A stretch of DNA of 8,162 nucleotides, taken from Chloroflexota bacterium (GTDB lineage Bacteria > Chloroflexota > Dehalococcoidia > SM23-28-2 > RBG-16-64-32). Every line of letters starts with the position of its first letter. Within the stretch, counting starts at the first letter, position 1. The position numbers and the translations under genes were made by a program. Below are positions 1 through 5,041 of this stretch, piece after piece. The DNA lies in assembly GCA_022561095.1 (NCBI GenBank), contig JADFRV010000099.1, forward strand, positions 1-8,162. Reading direction: 5' to 3'. A model generated the notes under the pieces. That model did not search any database and had not been told where the DNA came from. It saw only the letters and a list, made by a program, of their open reading frames with translations.

Positions 1-1
1 G

Positions 2-175
2 GCTGGGTGCGTCAAGTCCGCCGTGGACACGGGCCAGCTGGAGGCTTGCGTGACGGCGGGGATGGTCACCGAGACGGAGCTGGAGCGGTCGGGGGTGCTC
101 ACGCGATCCCTTCACTCCCGGGCCCTCATCGTCAAGCCTCTGGGACAGCGACCGGCCGGCGTGACCAGGCGATGA
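2..175 (+). CDS. C-terminal 57 residues of an unrecognised protein, 5' end outside the window
   Basis: The reading frame is open from the first base of the window to a TGA at 173-175 and gives 57 residues, beginning AGCVKSAVDTG and ending GQRPAGVTRR. Third codon positions are strongly G/C, as in the established genes downstream, which supports this frame over the overlapping ones. The stop overlaps the start of the next gene in an ATGA arrangement (172-175), the usual sign of translational coupling within an operon. I do not recognise the family. There is no membrane segment, and no zinc motif (the two Cys are not paired with others). The beginning lies outside the window, so the domain content is unknown. 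That it is coding is fairly well supported; its function is not. Confidence 0.6.
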   Translation, partial: AGCVKSAVDTGQLEACVTAGMVTETELERSGVLTRSLHSRALIVKPLGQRPAGVTRR

Positions 176-522
176 CGCCCGGCGCGGGAGGCCAGCGCAA
201 CCGGTCGAGCGCCGGTCTGTCCGGCGGAATGTCGTGGCAACTCACCGCGTCCGACGTCATAGCCTTGGCGATCAACGTCGCACAGAACAGGCGGGACTAT
301 CGGGAATTGCGTCCCGACCTGGCGTACTTGCTCGGGGGCTCGGCAACGAAGCCGCGGGGCCGCGGTCAGGGCGGAGACGGGCCGGCATCCGATGCCATCC
401 GCATGATGCTGGAAGAGCTCTACCGGGAGATCCTTCGAGCCAACGGCCTGGGAGCCGCCCGGGCTCCTGCCGAGCGAATGGGGGAGGAGTCTGCGGAGCC
501 GCATAAGCGGCCCCCGCCTTGA
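172..522 (+). CDS. Hypothetical protein, 116 aa, coupled to the preceding gene
   Basis: I chose ATG 172 because it overlaps the upstream stop as ATGA and codon use stays GC3-rich from there to the TGA at 520-522. A later in-frame ATG at 229 would give a 97-residue protein. The frame is open upstream to base 7, but that stretch is the shadow of the preceding gene. The protein has a basic, Gly/Ser-rich N-terminus, then a probable helical core at about residues 21-55 (SWQLTASDVIALAINVAQ, then an Arg/Asp-rich stretch). A Gly/Arg-rich linker follows, then a second helix at about 73-93 (DAIRMMLEELYREILRA) and a Pro-rich tail. No signal peptide or catalytic motif is visible. I do not recognise the family. 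A small helical protein coupled to a larger gene could be an accessory subunit or a phage-type protein, but nothing in the sequence decides this. Confidence 0.55.
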   Translation: MTPGAGGQRNRSSAGLSGGMSWQLTASDVIALAINVAQNRRDYRELRPDLAYLLGGSATKPRGRGQGGDGPASDAIRMMLEELYREILRANGLGAARAPAERMGEESAEPHKRPPP

Positions 523-643
523 TCACCTTGTCTCCTTACCCGATTGTTCGGCTTAAGACTGCCAGGCACGGAGAATGTACGCGTCGAGCCGGTGCTGAGC
601 GGGGAATACCTGTCCGAGGGGCTCGCATCGCTTCCAGCGCAAG

Positions 644-672
644 TTGATGCCTGGATCCAGAAACTGTATAAT
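644..672 (+). promoter_or_regulatory. Sigma-70-like promoter candidate
   Basis: TTGATG at 644-649 is followed by a 17-base spacer and a perfect TATAAT at 667-672. No convincing gene lies immediately downstream on the + strand: the next + strand gene is more than 1.2 kb away and a - strand gene intervenes. It is therefore either a chance match or the promoter of a short untranslated RNA reading into the gap. Confidence 0.35.
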
Positions 673-749
673 TCTACCATGGGATTAGTAATGCCGAGGT
701 TCTGGCTTGCAAGTACGCCCTCGCCTGCGCGCCGTTCGCGCGATATTTT

Positions 750-773
750 AGGGAGGCCATTCTGGCACTCCCT
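750..773. terminator. Hairpin between convergent genes, possible bidirectional terminator
   Basis: AGGGAG (750-755) and GCCA (756-759) pair across a TTC loop with TGGC (763-766) and CTCCCT (768-773), with a single bulged A at 767. That gives ten base pairs. It lies between the 3' ends of the + operon (522) and the - gene (941), where a terminator is expected. Neither side has a T-run; reading on the - strand the hairpin is followed by TAAAATAT. The structure is clear and the terminator role is inferred. Confidence 0.35.
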
Positions 774-869
774 CCCTGCTAACCGCCATTACAGCAGCCA
801 CTCAGGCGGTACAGCGCATCCGTGCGCGAGCGGGTCCGCTCAGAGTCAAGTGGCTGGTCGAGGCGCAAC

Positions 870-907
870 CCCCTGCCGCGTTCGCAGGCGAGCGAAGGAG
901 AAGGGGC
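870..907. other. Nested hairpin downstream of the zinc-knot gene
   Basis: CGTTCG (879-884) pairs with CGAGCG (889-894), including one G-T pair, around a CAGG tetraloop. CCCCT (870-874) can pair with AGGGG (903-907) outside it, across an internal loop. It lies 34 bases past the stop of the - strand gene, so it would be in that gene's 3' UTR. There is no T-tract. It may stabilise or end that transcript. Confidence 0.3.
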
Positions 908-940
908 GGGAGATGGGAGTGGCACACTGGGGGCTCTTGC

Positions 941-1471
941 TCACAGAACCTCCTTCGGGAACTTTTCGTCCCTGCAATATTTCTTCATCCACTCTGCCAT
1001 CTCGGGGTCTTGTTCGTATGACTCCTCCCACGACATCGCTGGCTTTACCCGGCGGAGCGCGCGATTCTCGGCGTACCACTCGTCCAGGTTGTTAATTATG
1101 AATTGCGGAGCTAAGTCGGTGCTGGCCTCCTCCTCACCCGCCTTAATAATCTTCACCATGGCGCCGGCGACCGATGCCATCGCCGTTGCCCGGCGGGGGT
1201 CCAGGCGGCCCTCATGGACTTCTTTTATCGCCGTCTCTAACCGGTCGAACGTCGAACGAAGACGGCTCGGCAGGAGCTTCTCCAACCGGGCGGCGTGGGA
1301 CGAGTTCTCGCCTCCCTTGACCCTTGCCGCCTCGCGCTTGTCCTTGATTGCTGGGTCATGGGCAAAGCAGTAGCCCGACTCCCCCGGTCTGCCGCGGCAC
1401 GGCTTGCCTGTCTTAGTTGGGGCCGAACAGGTCGGCCTATCAGTCTGATGTAGCTTGGTAATATTATCCAT
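941..1471 (-). CDS. Hypothetical protein with N-terminal Cys3-His zinc-type knot, 176 aa
   Basis: The ATG is at 1471-1469 and the TGA at 943-941. Residues 15-38 contain C15, C25, C35 and H38 (Cx9Cx9CxxH) in the context CSAPTKTGKPCRGR and SGYCFAHDP. This is the pattern of a widespread family of small bacterial proteins that begin with a 'C-T-K-G-PC...YCxxH' knot and continue as helices. The knot probably binds one zinc ion, by inference from residue spacing. Residues 45-130 are rich in charged helix formers, with a Lys/Arg/Gly stretch after the knot. The tail is acidic with several Trp (W128, W142, W158). There is no signal peptide or enzyme motif. Family members often sit near mobile DNA, but their role is not established to my knowledge, and DNA or RNA binding is only a guess. 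It is transcribed alone, divergently from ruvB. No Shine-Dalgarno sequence precedes the ATG, consistent with a very short or leaderless mRNA. Confidence 0.75.
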   Translation of the reverse strand: MDNITKLHQTDRPTCSAPTKTGKPCRGRPGESGYCFAHDPAIKDKREAARVKGGENSSHAARLEKLLPSRLRSTFDRLETAIKEVHEGRLDPRRATAMASVAGAMVKIIKAGEEEASTDLAPQFIINNLDEWYAENRALRRVKPAMSWEESYEQDPEMAEWMKKYCRDEKFPKEVL

Positions 1472-1480
1472 ATCGTCTAC

Positions 1481-1509
1481 AACATAGCACCTATTTACCC
1501 AGGCTGCAA
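1481..1509 (-). promoter_or_regulatory. Promoter candidate for the zinc-knot gene
   Basis: Reading the - strand, TTGCAG (1509-1504) is followed by a 17-base spacer ending in TGC and then TATGTT (1486-1481). This is an extended -10 (TGnTATGTT) with a weak -35. Transcription would start about at the ATG of the gene (1471), matching the absence of a ribosome binding site. Confidence 0.35.
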
Positions 1510-1594
1510 CCTGACTATTTCGGATAGACCGACAGGATCGGCTGGTGTCCTGATGTATCTACGACGACGACGATCAGAGTCTACGGTGCGCGAT

Positions 1595-1631
1595 CTCGCG
1601 AGCGGAGGGCTACTCGCAAGCGGAGCGCGAG
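1595..1631. repeat. 13-base imperfect direct repeat, bracketed by an inverted repeat
   Basis: CTCGCGAGCGGAG at 1595-1607 recurs as CTCGCAAGCGGAG at 1613-1625, 12 of 13 bases identical, 18 bases apart. The outer hexamers CTCGCG (1595-1600) and CGCGAG (1626-1631) are also complementary. This resembles a tandem protein-binding site but could be chance in GC-rich DNA. Confidence 0.45.
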
Positions 1632-1658
1632 GTACAGGTGAGAAATCGGTATCTCGTT

Positions 1659-1676
1659 CGCCTATAATGGATATCC
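1659..1676 (+). promoter_or_regulatory. TATAAT box followed by GGATATCC palindrome
   Basis: CGCCTATAAT (1659-1668) is identical to the ten bases around the ruvB -10 box at 1881-1890. It is followed directly by the perfect palindrome GGATATCC (1669-1676), positioned where transcription would begin. No good -35 is visible at the right distance. It could drive a short RNA or a longer ruvB transcript. Confidence 0.35.
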
Positions 1677-1761
1677 CTATGCACGATCAAACGCTAGGGA
1701 ACGCTCGGCAGCGCTTGTAGATAACACGTGCGAGAGGAAGCGCCATCCAACCGGGCTCTTT

Positions 1762-1801
1762 GGGGGCTCGAAAATGCATCCAGTTAGCTCAGGTAGCCCC
1801 C
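1762..1801. other. Hairpin with 7-bp GC-rich stem and 26-nt loop
   Basis: GGGGGCT (1762-1768) is perfectly complementary to AGCCCCC (1795-1801). The loop contains GTTAGCTCAGGT, which looks superficially like a tRNA D-arm, but no tRNA fold can be completed. It may be a structured part of an untranslated RNA upstream of ruvB. Confidence 0.35.
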
Positions 1802-1861
1802 CACTCGTATTCATGATCTAAACCACCGAGTACTGGGTGCGCCTTGCCGCAGCCGCGGGCT

Positions 1862-1890
1862 TGGACAAGCCTCACGGCGCCGCCTATAAT
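1862..1890 (+). promoter_or_regulatory. Sigma-70 promoter of the ruvB operon
   Basis: TGGACA (1862-1867, 5 of 6 to the -35 consensus) is followed by a 17-base spacer and a perfect TATAAT (1885-1890). Transcription should begin near 1897, leaving about 20 bases before the ruvB ATG, with no Shine-Dalgarno sequence in them. This is the best promoter match in the window. Confidence 0.7.
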
Positions 1891-1916
1891 AGGCGAAACA
1901 GCACAACTATTCGACT

Positions 1917-2948
1917 ATGGACGCACCAGCGCCGCGGATCACCTCCGGCAAGCTCCAGGAAGACGACCTGGCCCTGGACACCACCCTGCGGCCGCGTCGG
2001 CTGGAGGAGTTCATCGGCCAGGAGAAGATCAAGGACAACCTGAGCATCAGCATCGCCGCCGCCCAGCAGCGCGGCGAGCCGCTGGACCACCTCCTCCTGT
2101 ACGGGCCGCCCGGGCTGGGCAAGACCACTCTCGCTCACATCATCGCCCATGAGATGTCGGTCTCTGTCCGCGTCACGTCCGGGCCGGCGATCGAGCGGGC
2201 GGGGGACCTGGCGGCGATCCTCACCAACCTGCAGGAGAGCGACATCCTGTTCATCGACGAGGTGCACCGGCTGCCGCGGGCGGCGGAGGAGGTGCTGTAC
2301 CCGGCGATGGAGGACTTCGCGCTGGATATCGTCCTGGGCCGGGGGCCGGGCGCCCGCAGCGTCCGCCTCTCCGTGCCGCGCTTCACCCTGATCGGCGCCA
2401 CCACCCGTTACGCGATGCTCAGCCCGCCGTTGCGGGACCGGTTCGGCGCGGTGTACCGGCTCGACTTCTATGACGGGGTGGCGATCGCCGCCATCGTCCG
2501 GCGCAGCGCCGGTCTGTTGGGCGTGGCGAGCGAGGACGAGGGGACCGACGAGATAGCGCGACGCTCGCGGGGCACGCCGCGGGTAGTCAACCGCCTGCTG
2601 CGCCGCGTGCGCGACTACGCCCAGGTGCGGGCCGAGGGCGTCATCACGTCGGAGGTCGCCCGCGAAGCGCTGGCCCGCCTGGAGATCGACGAGCTGGGCC
2701 TGGACGAGGTGGACCACAAGGTGCTGCGGACGATCATCGAGAAGTTCGACGGCGGGCCGGTGGGCATCGAGACGATCGCCGCCTCCATCTCCGAGGAGGC
2801 GGACACGATCATGGACGTCTACGAGCCGTACCTGATGCAGGTGGGCTTCCTTCAGCGCACGCCGCGCGGCCGGGTGGCGACGCGGCACGCCTACGGGCAC
2901 CTGGGGCTGGAGGCCCCGCCGCAGCTCCAGCAGCGGCTGCTGGAGTAG
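1917..2948 (+). CDS. ruvB: Holliday junction branch migration DNA helicase RuvB
   Basis: The 343-residue product has the full RuvB architecture: an N-terminal lead ending in LRPRRLEEFIGQ, an AAA+ ATPase core, and a C-terminal winged-helix DNA-binding domain (about 257-343). Walker A is GPPGLGKTT at 63-71, Walker B is ILFIDE at 110-115 followed by VHRL, sensor 1 is IGATTR at 159-164, and the arginine finger region is LRDRFG at 172-177. Length is normal for the family. RuvB forms hexameric rings that pump DNA through RuvA-bound Holliday junctions in recombinational repair. ruvA and ruvC are not in this window. The start at ATG 1917 fits the family N-terminus and lies about 20 bases after the predicted transcription start. 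The next gene starts 3 bases after the stop, so it heads a three-gene operon. A long antisense frame (1884-3368) is a composition shadow. Confidence 0.97.
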   Translation: MDAPAPRITSGKLQEDDLALDTTLRPRRLEEFIGQEKIKDNLSISIAAAQQRGEPLDHLLLYGPPGLGKTTLAHIIAHEMSVSVRVTSGPAIERAGDLAAILTNLQESDILFIDEVHRLPRAAEEVLYPAMEDFALDIVLGRGPGARSVRLSVPRFTLIGATTRYAMLSPPLRDRFGAVYRLDFYDGVAIAAIVRRSAGLLGVASEDEGTDEIARRSRGTPRVVNRLLRRVRDYAQVRAEGVITSEVAREALARLEIDELGLDEVDHKVLRTIIEKFDGGPVGIETIAASISEEADTIMDVYEPYLMQVGFLQRTPRGRVATRHAYGHLGLEAPPQLQQRLLE

Positions 2949-2951
2949 CGC

Positions 2952-3431
2952 GTGGCCAACCCGTTCGCCCTCAGCCGCTGGTTCCACCGCCTGGGCAACG
3001 CCTTCATCGCCCCCTTGTTCCGTCTTGGCCCCATGCCCGCGGGGTTCGCCCTTCTCACAGTCACCGGCCGTAAGACAGGCCGGCTCCGCACTCGGCCCGT
3101 CCGTGCCATCCGCCGCGACGATACCCTCTACGCTGTCGCCCTCCTGGGCGAGCGCTCCGACTGGCTGCTCAACGCCCGCGCCAAACCGGAGATCACCGTT
3201 AAGCTCGGGTCGCGCCAGTTCGAGGCGCGCGTGCGGGAGCTGTCCGACCCCGCCGAGCTGGACGCCGCCGCCGATCTCTTCGTGCGCGAGATCGTGCCCT
3301 TCGATTACGTGGACTACGCCGGCTACCACTGGGGCTTCCCGACTCGCCGAAAGATCGAGGAGGCTCACCGGAAGTGGGTCGCCGAGGGCGTGATGGTAGC
3401 GATCGATTTGGAGACAACGGAGTCTAGGTAG
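2952..3431 (+). CDS. Nitroreductase/deazaflavin (F420)-dependent oxidoreductase family protein
   Basis: The 159-residue product starts at GTG 2952, three bases after the ruvB stop. It resembles the small split-beta-barrel family that includes mycobacterial deazaflavin-dependent nitroreductase Ddn. Family features seen are a basic N-terminal helix with a GPMPAG turn (26-31), the strand LLTVTGRKTGRLRTRPV (34-50; family pattern LLTTxGRKSGxxRxxPL) and SDWLLNARAKPEITVKLG (69-86; family pattern 'W..N..ANPxVxVxxG'). Such proteins bind F420 or sometimes flavin or heme and reduce quinones or nitro compounds; the actual substrate cannot be read from sequence. The C-terminus carries VPFDYVDYAGYHWGFPTR, which I cannot assign. 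There is no signal peptide, so it is probably cytosolic or membrane-peripheral. F420 enzymes occur in actinobacteria, Chloroflexota and archaea, which fits the suggested lineage. Its link to RuvB appears to be position only. Confidence 0.85.
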   Translation: MANPFALSRWFHRLGNAFIAPLFRLGPMPAGFALLTVTGRKTGRLRTRPVRAIRRDDTLYAVALLGERSDWLLNARAKPEITVKLGSRQFEARVRELSDPAELDAAADLFVREIVPFDYVDYAGYHWGFPTRRKIEEAHRKWVAEGVMVAIDLETTESR

Positions 3432-3433
3432 TC

Positions 3434-4201
3434 ATGGGGTTATCGGGTAGCCGTATCGTGCGCATCGTCGCCTGGAACATCCGGGCCGGCGGAGGACACC
3501 GCGTTGACCGGATAGCCGAGACCATCGAGCGCCTGGGCGCAGACGTTGTCGCCCTGTCCGAATTCCGGGCGACGGCGCCGAGTCGCCGGCTGGCCGAGCT
3601 GCTCGAGCAGCTCGGCCTCTCCTATCAGCTGTCAACCGCGGATGCGCGCCGCCCGGCGGCGAATCGGTTGCTGGTGGCGTCCATCTGGCCGCTGCGCAGG
3701 GTTGCCCTGCGAAACGCTCCGAAGGAGCCGGGCCGGTGGCTCCTGGCGGAGGTCGCCGCCGTCCGCCCCTTCTCGCTGGGCGCAATGCACGTTCCGAACC
3801 GTGTATCCGGTCGGAAGTACCCGTACCACGAAGCGGTCCTCAAGGTCGCCAACGGCTGGCGACGCGGCCCGGCGCTTCTTGTCGGCGACACCAACAGCGG
3901 CCGGATCGGCGTCGACGAGGAGGCCGCCGCTTTCAGCAGGCGGGAGGATGAGTGGATGCTGGCCCTGGAAGGCGCTGCCTGGCGCGACGGATTCCGCTAT
4001 CTGCACGGTGACGCACGTGCCTATACCTGGTACTCGCCTAATGGGCGAAACGGGTTCCGGCTGGATGAGGCGTTCATCAACCGCCGCCTGATATCGCGCC
4101 TGCTGGACACGCGCTACGAGTGGGCCGTATCGGCCAGCGGCGATGGGCGGAGAGAGGCCGTCAGCGACCACGCCGCACTCATCGTGGACATCGAGGCGTA
4201 A
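3434..4201 (+). CDS. Endonuclease/exonuclease/phosphatase family protein
   Basis: The 255-residue product starts at ATG 3434, two bases after the preceding stop, so it is the third gene of the ruvB operon. The metal-dependent hydrolase fold of DNase I/exonuclease III-type enzymes is shown by its ordered motifs: WNIRAGG with N15, ALSEFR with E43 (metal ligand), a catalytic-type MHVPN with H119, LLVGDTNSG with D152 and N154, RLDEAFI with D211, and the terminal SDHAALIVDI with D245 and H246. All principal active-site positions appear intact. Members cleave phosphodiester bonds in nucleic acids, phosphoinositides or sphingolipids. With no signal peptide and a neighbour in DNA repair, a nuclease role is plausible but unproven. 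Overlap with the preceding gene is absent and no strong Shine-Dalgarno is visible, so translation may depend on coupling. Confidence 0.88.
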   Translation: MGLSGSRIVRIVAWNIRAGGGHRVDRIAETIERLGADVVALSEFRATAPSRRLAELLEQLGLSYQLSTADARRPAANRLLVASIWPLRRVALRNAPKEPGRWLLAEVAAVRPFSLGAMHVPNRVSGRKYPYHEAVLKVANGWRRGPALLVGDTNSGRIGVDEEAAAFSRREDEWMLALEGAAWRDGFRYLHGDARAYTWYSPNGRNGFRLDEAFINRRLISRLLDTRYEWAVSASGDGRREAVSDHAALIVDIEA

Positions 4202-4230
4202 CGGTGGAGGATAGCGGTGGCCGGGCCTGT

Positions 4231-4254
4231 CGCCGGCGGGCTTGCCAGCGTTTT
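4231..4254 (+). terminator. Weak intrinsic terminator after the ruvB operon
   Basis: CGC (4231-4233) and GGC (4235-4237) pair with GCC (4244-4246) and GCG (4248-4250) around a GGGCTT loop with one C-A mismatch, followed at once by TTTT (4251-4254). It lies 30 bases after the last operon stop. The stem is short, so termination may be partial. Confidence 0.4.
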
Positions 4255-4282
4255 CCACAAAACAGACCGACTATTCCACAAA
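4251..4282 (+). repeat. Two TTCCACAAA repeats, 21 bp apart; DnaA-box-like
   Basis: TTCCACAAA occurs at 4253-4261 and again at 4274-4282, start to start 21 bases, i.e. two helical turns, so both face the same side of the DNA. TTTTCCACA (4251-4259) fits the relaxed DnaA box TTWTNCACA; the second copy, TATTCCACA (4272-4280), differs at position 2. The pair lies just upstream of a promoter candidate. DnaA, or another dimeric regulator, could bind; this is inference. Confidence 0.45.
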
Positions 4283-4299
4283 TTTCGTGATTCTACGCC

Positions 4300-4330
4300 T
4301 TGACTCTCACATGCCTTCGTCTGCGATACT
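4300..4330 (+). promoter_or_regulatory. Promoter candidate upstream of the RidA-like gene
   Basis: TTGACT (4300-4305, 5 of 6) is followed after 19 bases by an extended -10-like TGCGATACT with GATACT at 4325-4330. The spacer is longer than the optimum of 17. If used, it gives a leader of about 140 bases containing the two hairpins at 4367-4425 and 4442-4459. Confidence 0.4.
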
Positions 4331-4366
4331 CTATGCACCTCGGTAGGCTGCATCGTCCGAGGTACC

Positions 4367-4425
4367 GGCGCTCTCGGAGTCCCGTTATGCGCACCCTCCC
4401 GCGCGGGCACGGACTCGGGAGCGCC
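4367..4425 (+). promoter_or_regulatory. Long inverted repeat in the leader of the RidA-like gene
   Basis: GGCGCTC (4367-4373) pairs with GAGCGCC (4419-4425), and GAGTCC (4377-4382) pairs with GGACTC (4411-4416), giving 13 pairs with a small internal loop (TCG opposite GG). The apical region contains the perfect palindrome CCCGCGCGGG (4398-4407), which can form a hairpin or an intermolecular contact. No T-tract follows, so this is more likely a structured leader or operator than a terminator. It matches no riboswitch I know. Confidence 0.4.
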
Positions 4426-4441
4426 CGCACTCATCCATCGT

Positions 4442-4459
4442 CATCGCTTTAATGCGATG
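4442..4459 (+). other. Perfect 6-bp hairpin near the RidA-like start
   Basis: CATCGC (4442-4447) pairs with GCGATG (4454-4459) around TTTAAT. It ends 17 bases before the ATG at 4477, in the region where a ribosome binding site would be expected; none is evident. Confidence 0.35.
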
Positions 4460-4476
4460 CCGTCTCTTCTCCGGTC

Positions 4477-4863
4477 ATGACAGAACGAAGACGCATCTCA
4501 TCGAATAGTCCGTACGAGGAGATCATCGGCTTCTCCCGCGCCGTGCGGGTGGGCGATACCGTGTACGTCTCCGGCACCGTGGCCTGGGGGGAGGACGGAA
4601 AGCTGGTGGGCGAGGGGGACGTGTACGTGCAGGCGCGTCAGGCGCTGCGCAACATAGAGCGGGCGCTGATTGAGGCGGGCGCCTCGCTGAGCGAGGTGGT
4701 GCGAACCCGCATCTACATTACGGACATCGACCGCTGGGAGGAGGCGGCGCGGGCGCACGCGGAGGCGTTCGCGGCCGTGAAGCCGGCGGCGACTATGGTG
4801 GAGGTGAGCCGGTTGGCAGAGGCGGCGATGCTGGTGGAGATAGAGGCGGTGGCGGTGGTCTGA
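4477..4863 (+). CDS. Rid (YjgF/YER057c/UK114) family protein lacking the RidA arginine
   Basis: The 128-residue product is a full-length single-domain Rid protein: ISSNSPYEEIIGFSRAV near the start, VYVSGTVAW (29-37), QARQALRNIERALIEAGAS (52-70), VVRTRIYITDI (74-84) and the family-closing VEVSRLAEAAMLVEIEAVAVV. Rid proteins form trimers with ligand sites between subunits; true RidA hydrolyses reactive enamine/imine intermediates using an arginine (R105 in E. coli, within PARSCVEV). Here that stretch reads PAATMVEV at 103-110, with Ala at 105, so it belongs to a non-RidA branch and classical imine deaminase activity is not expected. The motif is typical of that branch rather than a mutation in this copy. 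The start is ATG 4477; there is no obvious Shine-Dalgarno. It is apparently monocistronic, behind a long structured leader. Confidence 0.9.
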   Translation: MTERRRISSNSPYEEIIGFSRAVRVGDTVYVSGTVAWGEDGKLVGEGDVYVQARQALRNIERALIEAGASLSEVVRTRIYITDIDRWEEAARAHAEAFAAVKPAATMVEVSRLAEAAMLVEIEAVAVV

Positions 4864-4887
4864 GGGCGGGGGTCTGAGGGCGGGGGT
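4859..4887 (+). repeat. 14-base tandem duplication including the stop codon
   Basis: TCTGAGGGCGGGGG occurs twice head to tail (4859-4872, 4873-4886) followed by T. The first copy contains the TGA (4861-4863) that ends the RidA-like gene; the second repeats it just downstream. It looks like a recent slippage duplication at the 3' end of the gene. Confidence 0.8.
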
Positions 4888-5041
4888 GTTAGCCTCCCAA
4901 CGCCACCCTAAGTATATCTGTCCCGACCACCCAACTTACACCGCAGCGCAGCACGGCATCTATTCGAAAACCAACGTGACGATAGAGTCGTACTATCAGT
5001 TAGCTTCACATCCGTTGTGGAGCGTGCTGAGAGGGGATATC

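Larger units (their letters stand above)
523..940. other. Intergenic gap between convergent genes, no supported gene
   Basis: This stretch separates the + strand pair ending at 522 from the - strand gene ending at 941. A + strand reading frame opens at TTG 544 and has coding-like codons for about 40 residues (roughly 565-640). It then loses that bias and runs antisense through the gene at 941-1471, so I do not call it a gene; it could be a decayed gene fragment. The gap also holds a promoter-like pair (644-672) and two hairpins (750-773, 870-907). I see no tRNA or other recognisable RNA. Confidence 0.5.
1472..1861. other. Divergent intergenic region between the zinc-knot gene and ruvB
   Basis: About 390 bases hold no credible gene on either strand; frames are short and lack codon bias. 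The region includes a (ACG)4 run at about 1560-1571, an imperfect direct repeat with flanking inverted repeat (1595-1631), a lone TATAAT with an 8-base palindrome (1659-1676) and a hairpin with a long loop (1762-1801). Its length and structure would accommodate a small RNA of 100-200 nucleotides, but I cannot match it to a known RNA family. Confidence 0.45.

Noticed and set aside
544..1095. 183-residue frame from TTG on the + strand
   Set aside because: Only about the first 40 codons look coding; the rest lacks bias and overlaps the zinc-knot gene in antisense. It is kept only as a possible decayed fragment in the gap entry.
1780..1800. tRNA-like string GTTAGCTCAGGTAG
   Set aside because: It resembles a D-arm, but no acceptor, anticodon and T-arm can be placed around it.
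1884..3368. 494-residue open frame on the - strand
   Set aside because: It runs antisense through ruvB and the following gene, is low in sequence complexity and has no recognisable domain; long antisense frames are expected in GC-rich genes.
3632..4258. 208-residue frame on the - strand
   Set aside because: It is antisense to the endonuclease/exonuclease/phosphatase gene, whose ordered active-site motifs prove the + strand frame.
4886..5041. 52-residue N-terminal extension of the lipoprotein from GTG 4886
   Set aside because: The ATG at 5042 has a good ribosome binding site and starts a canonical lipoprotein signal peptide; the extension would bury that signal.
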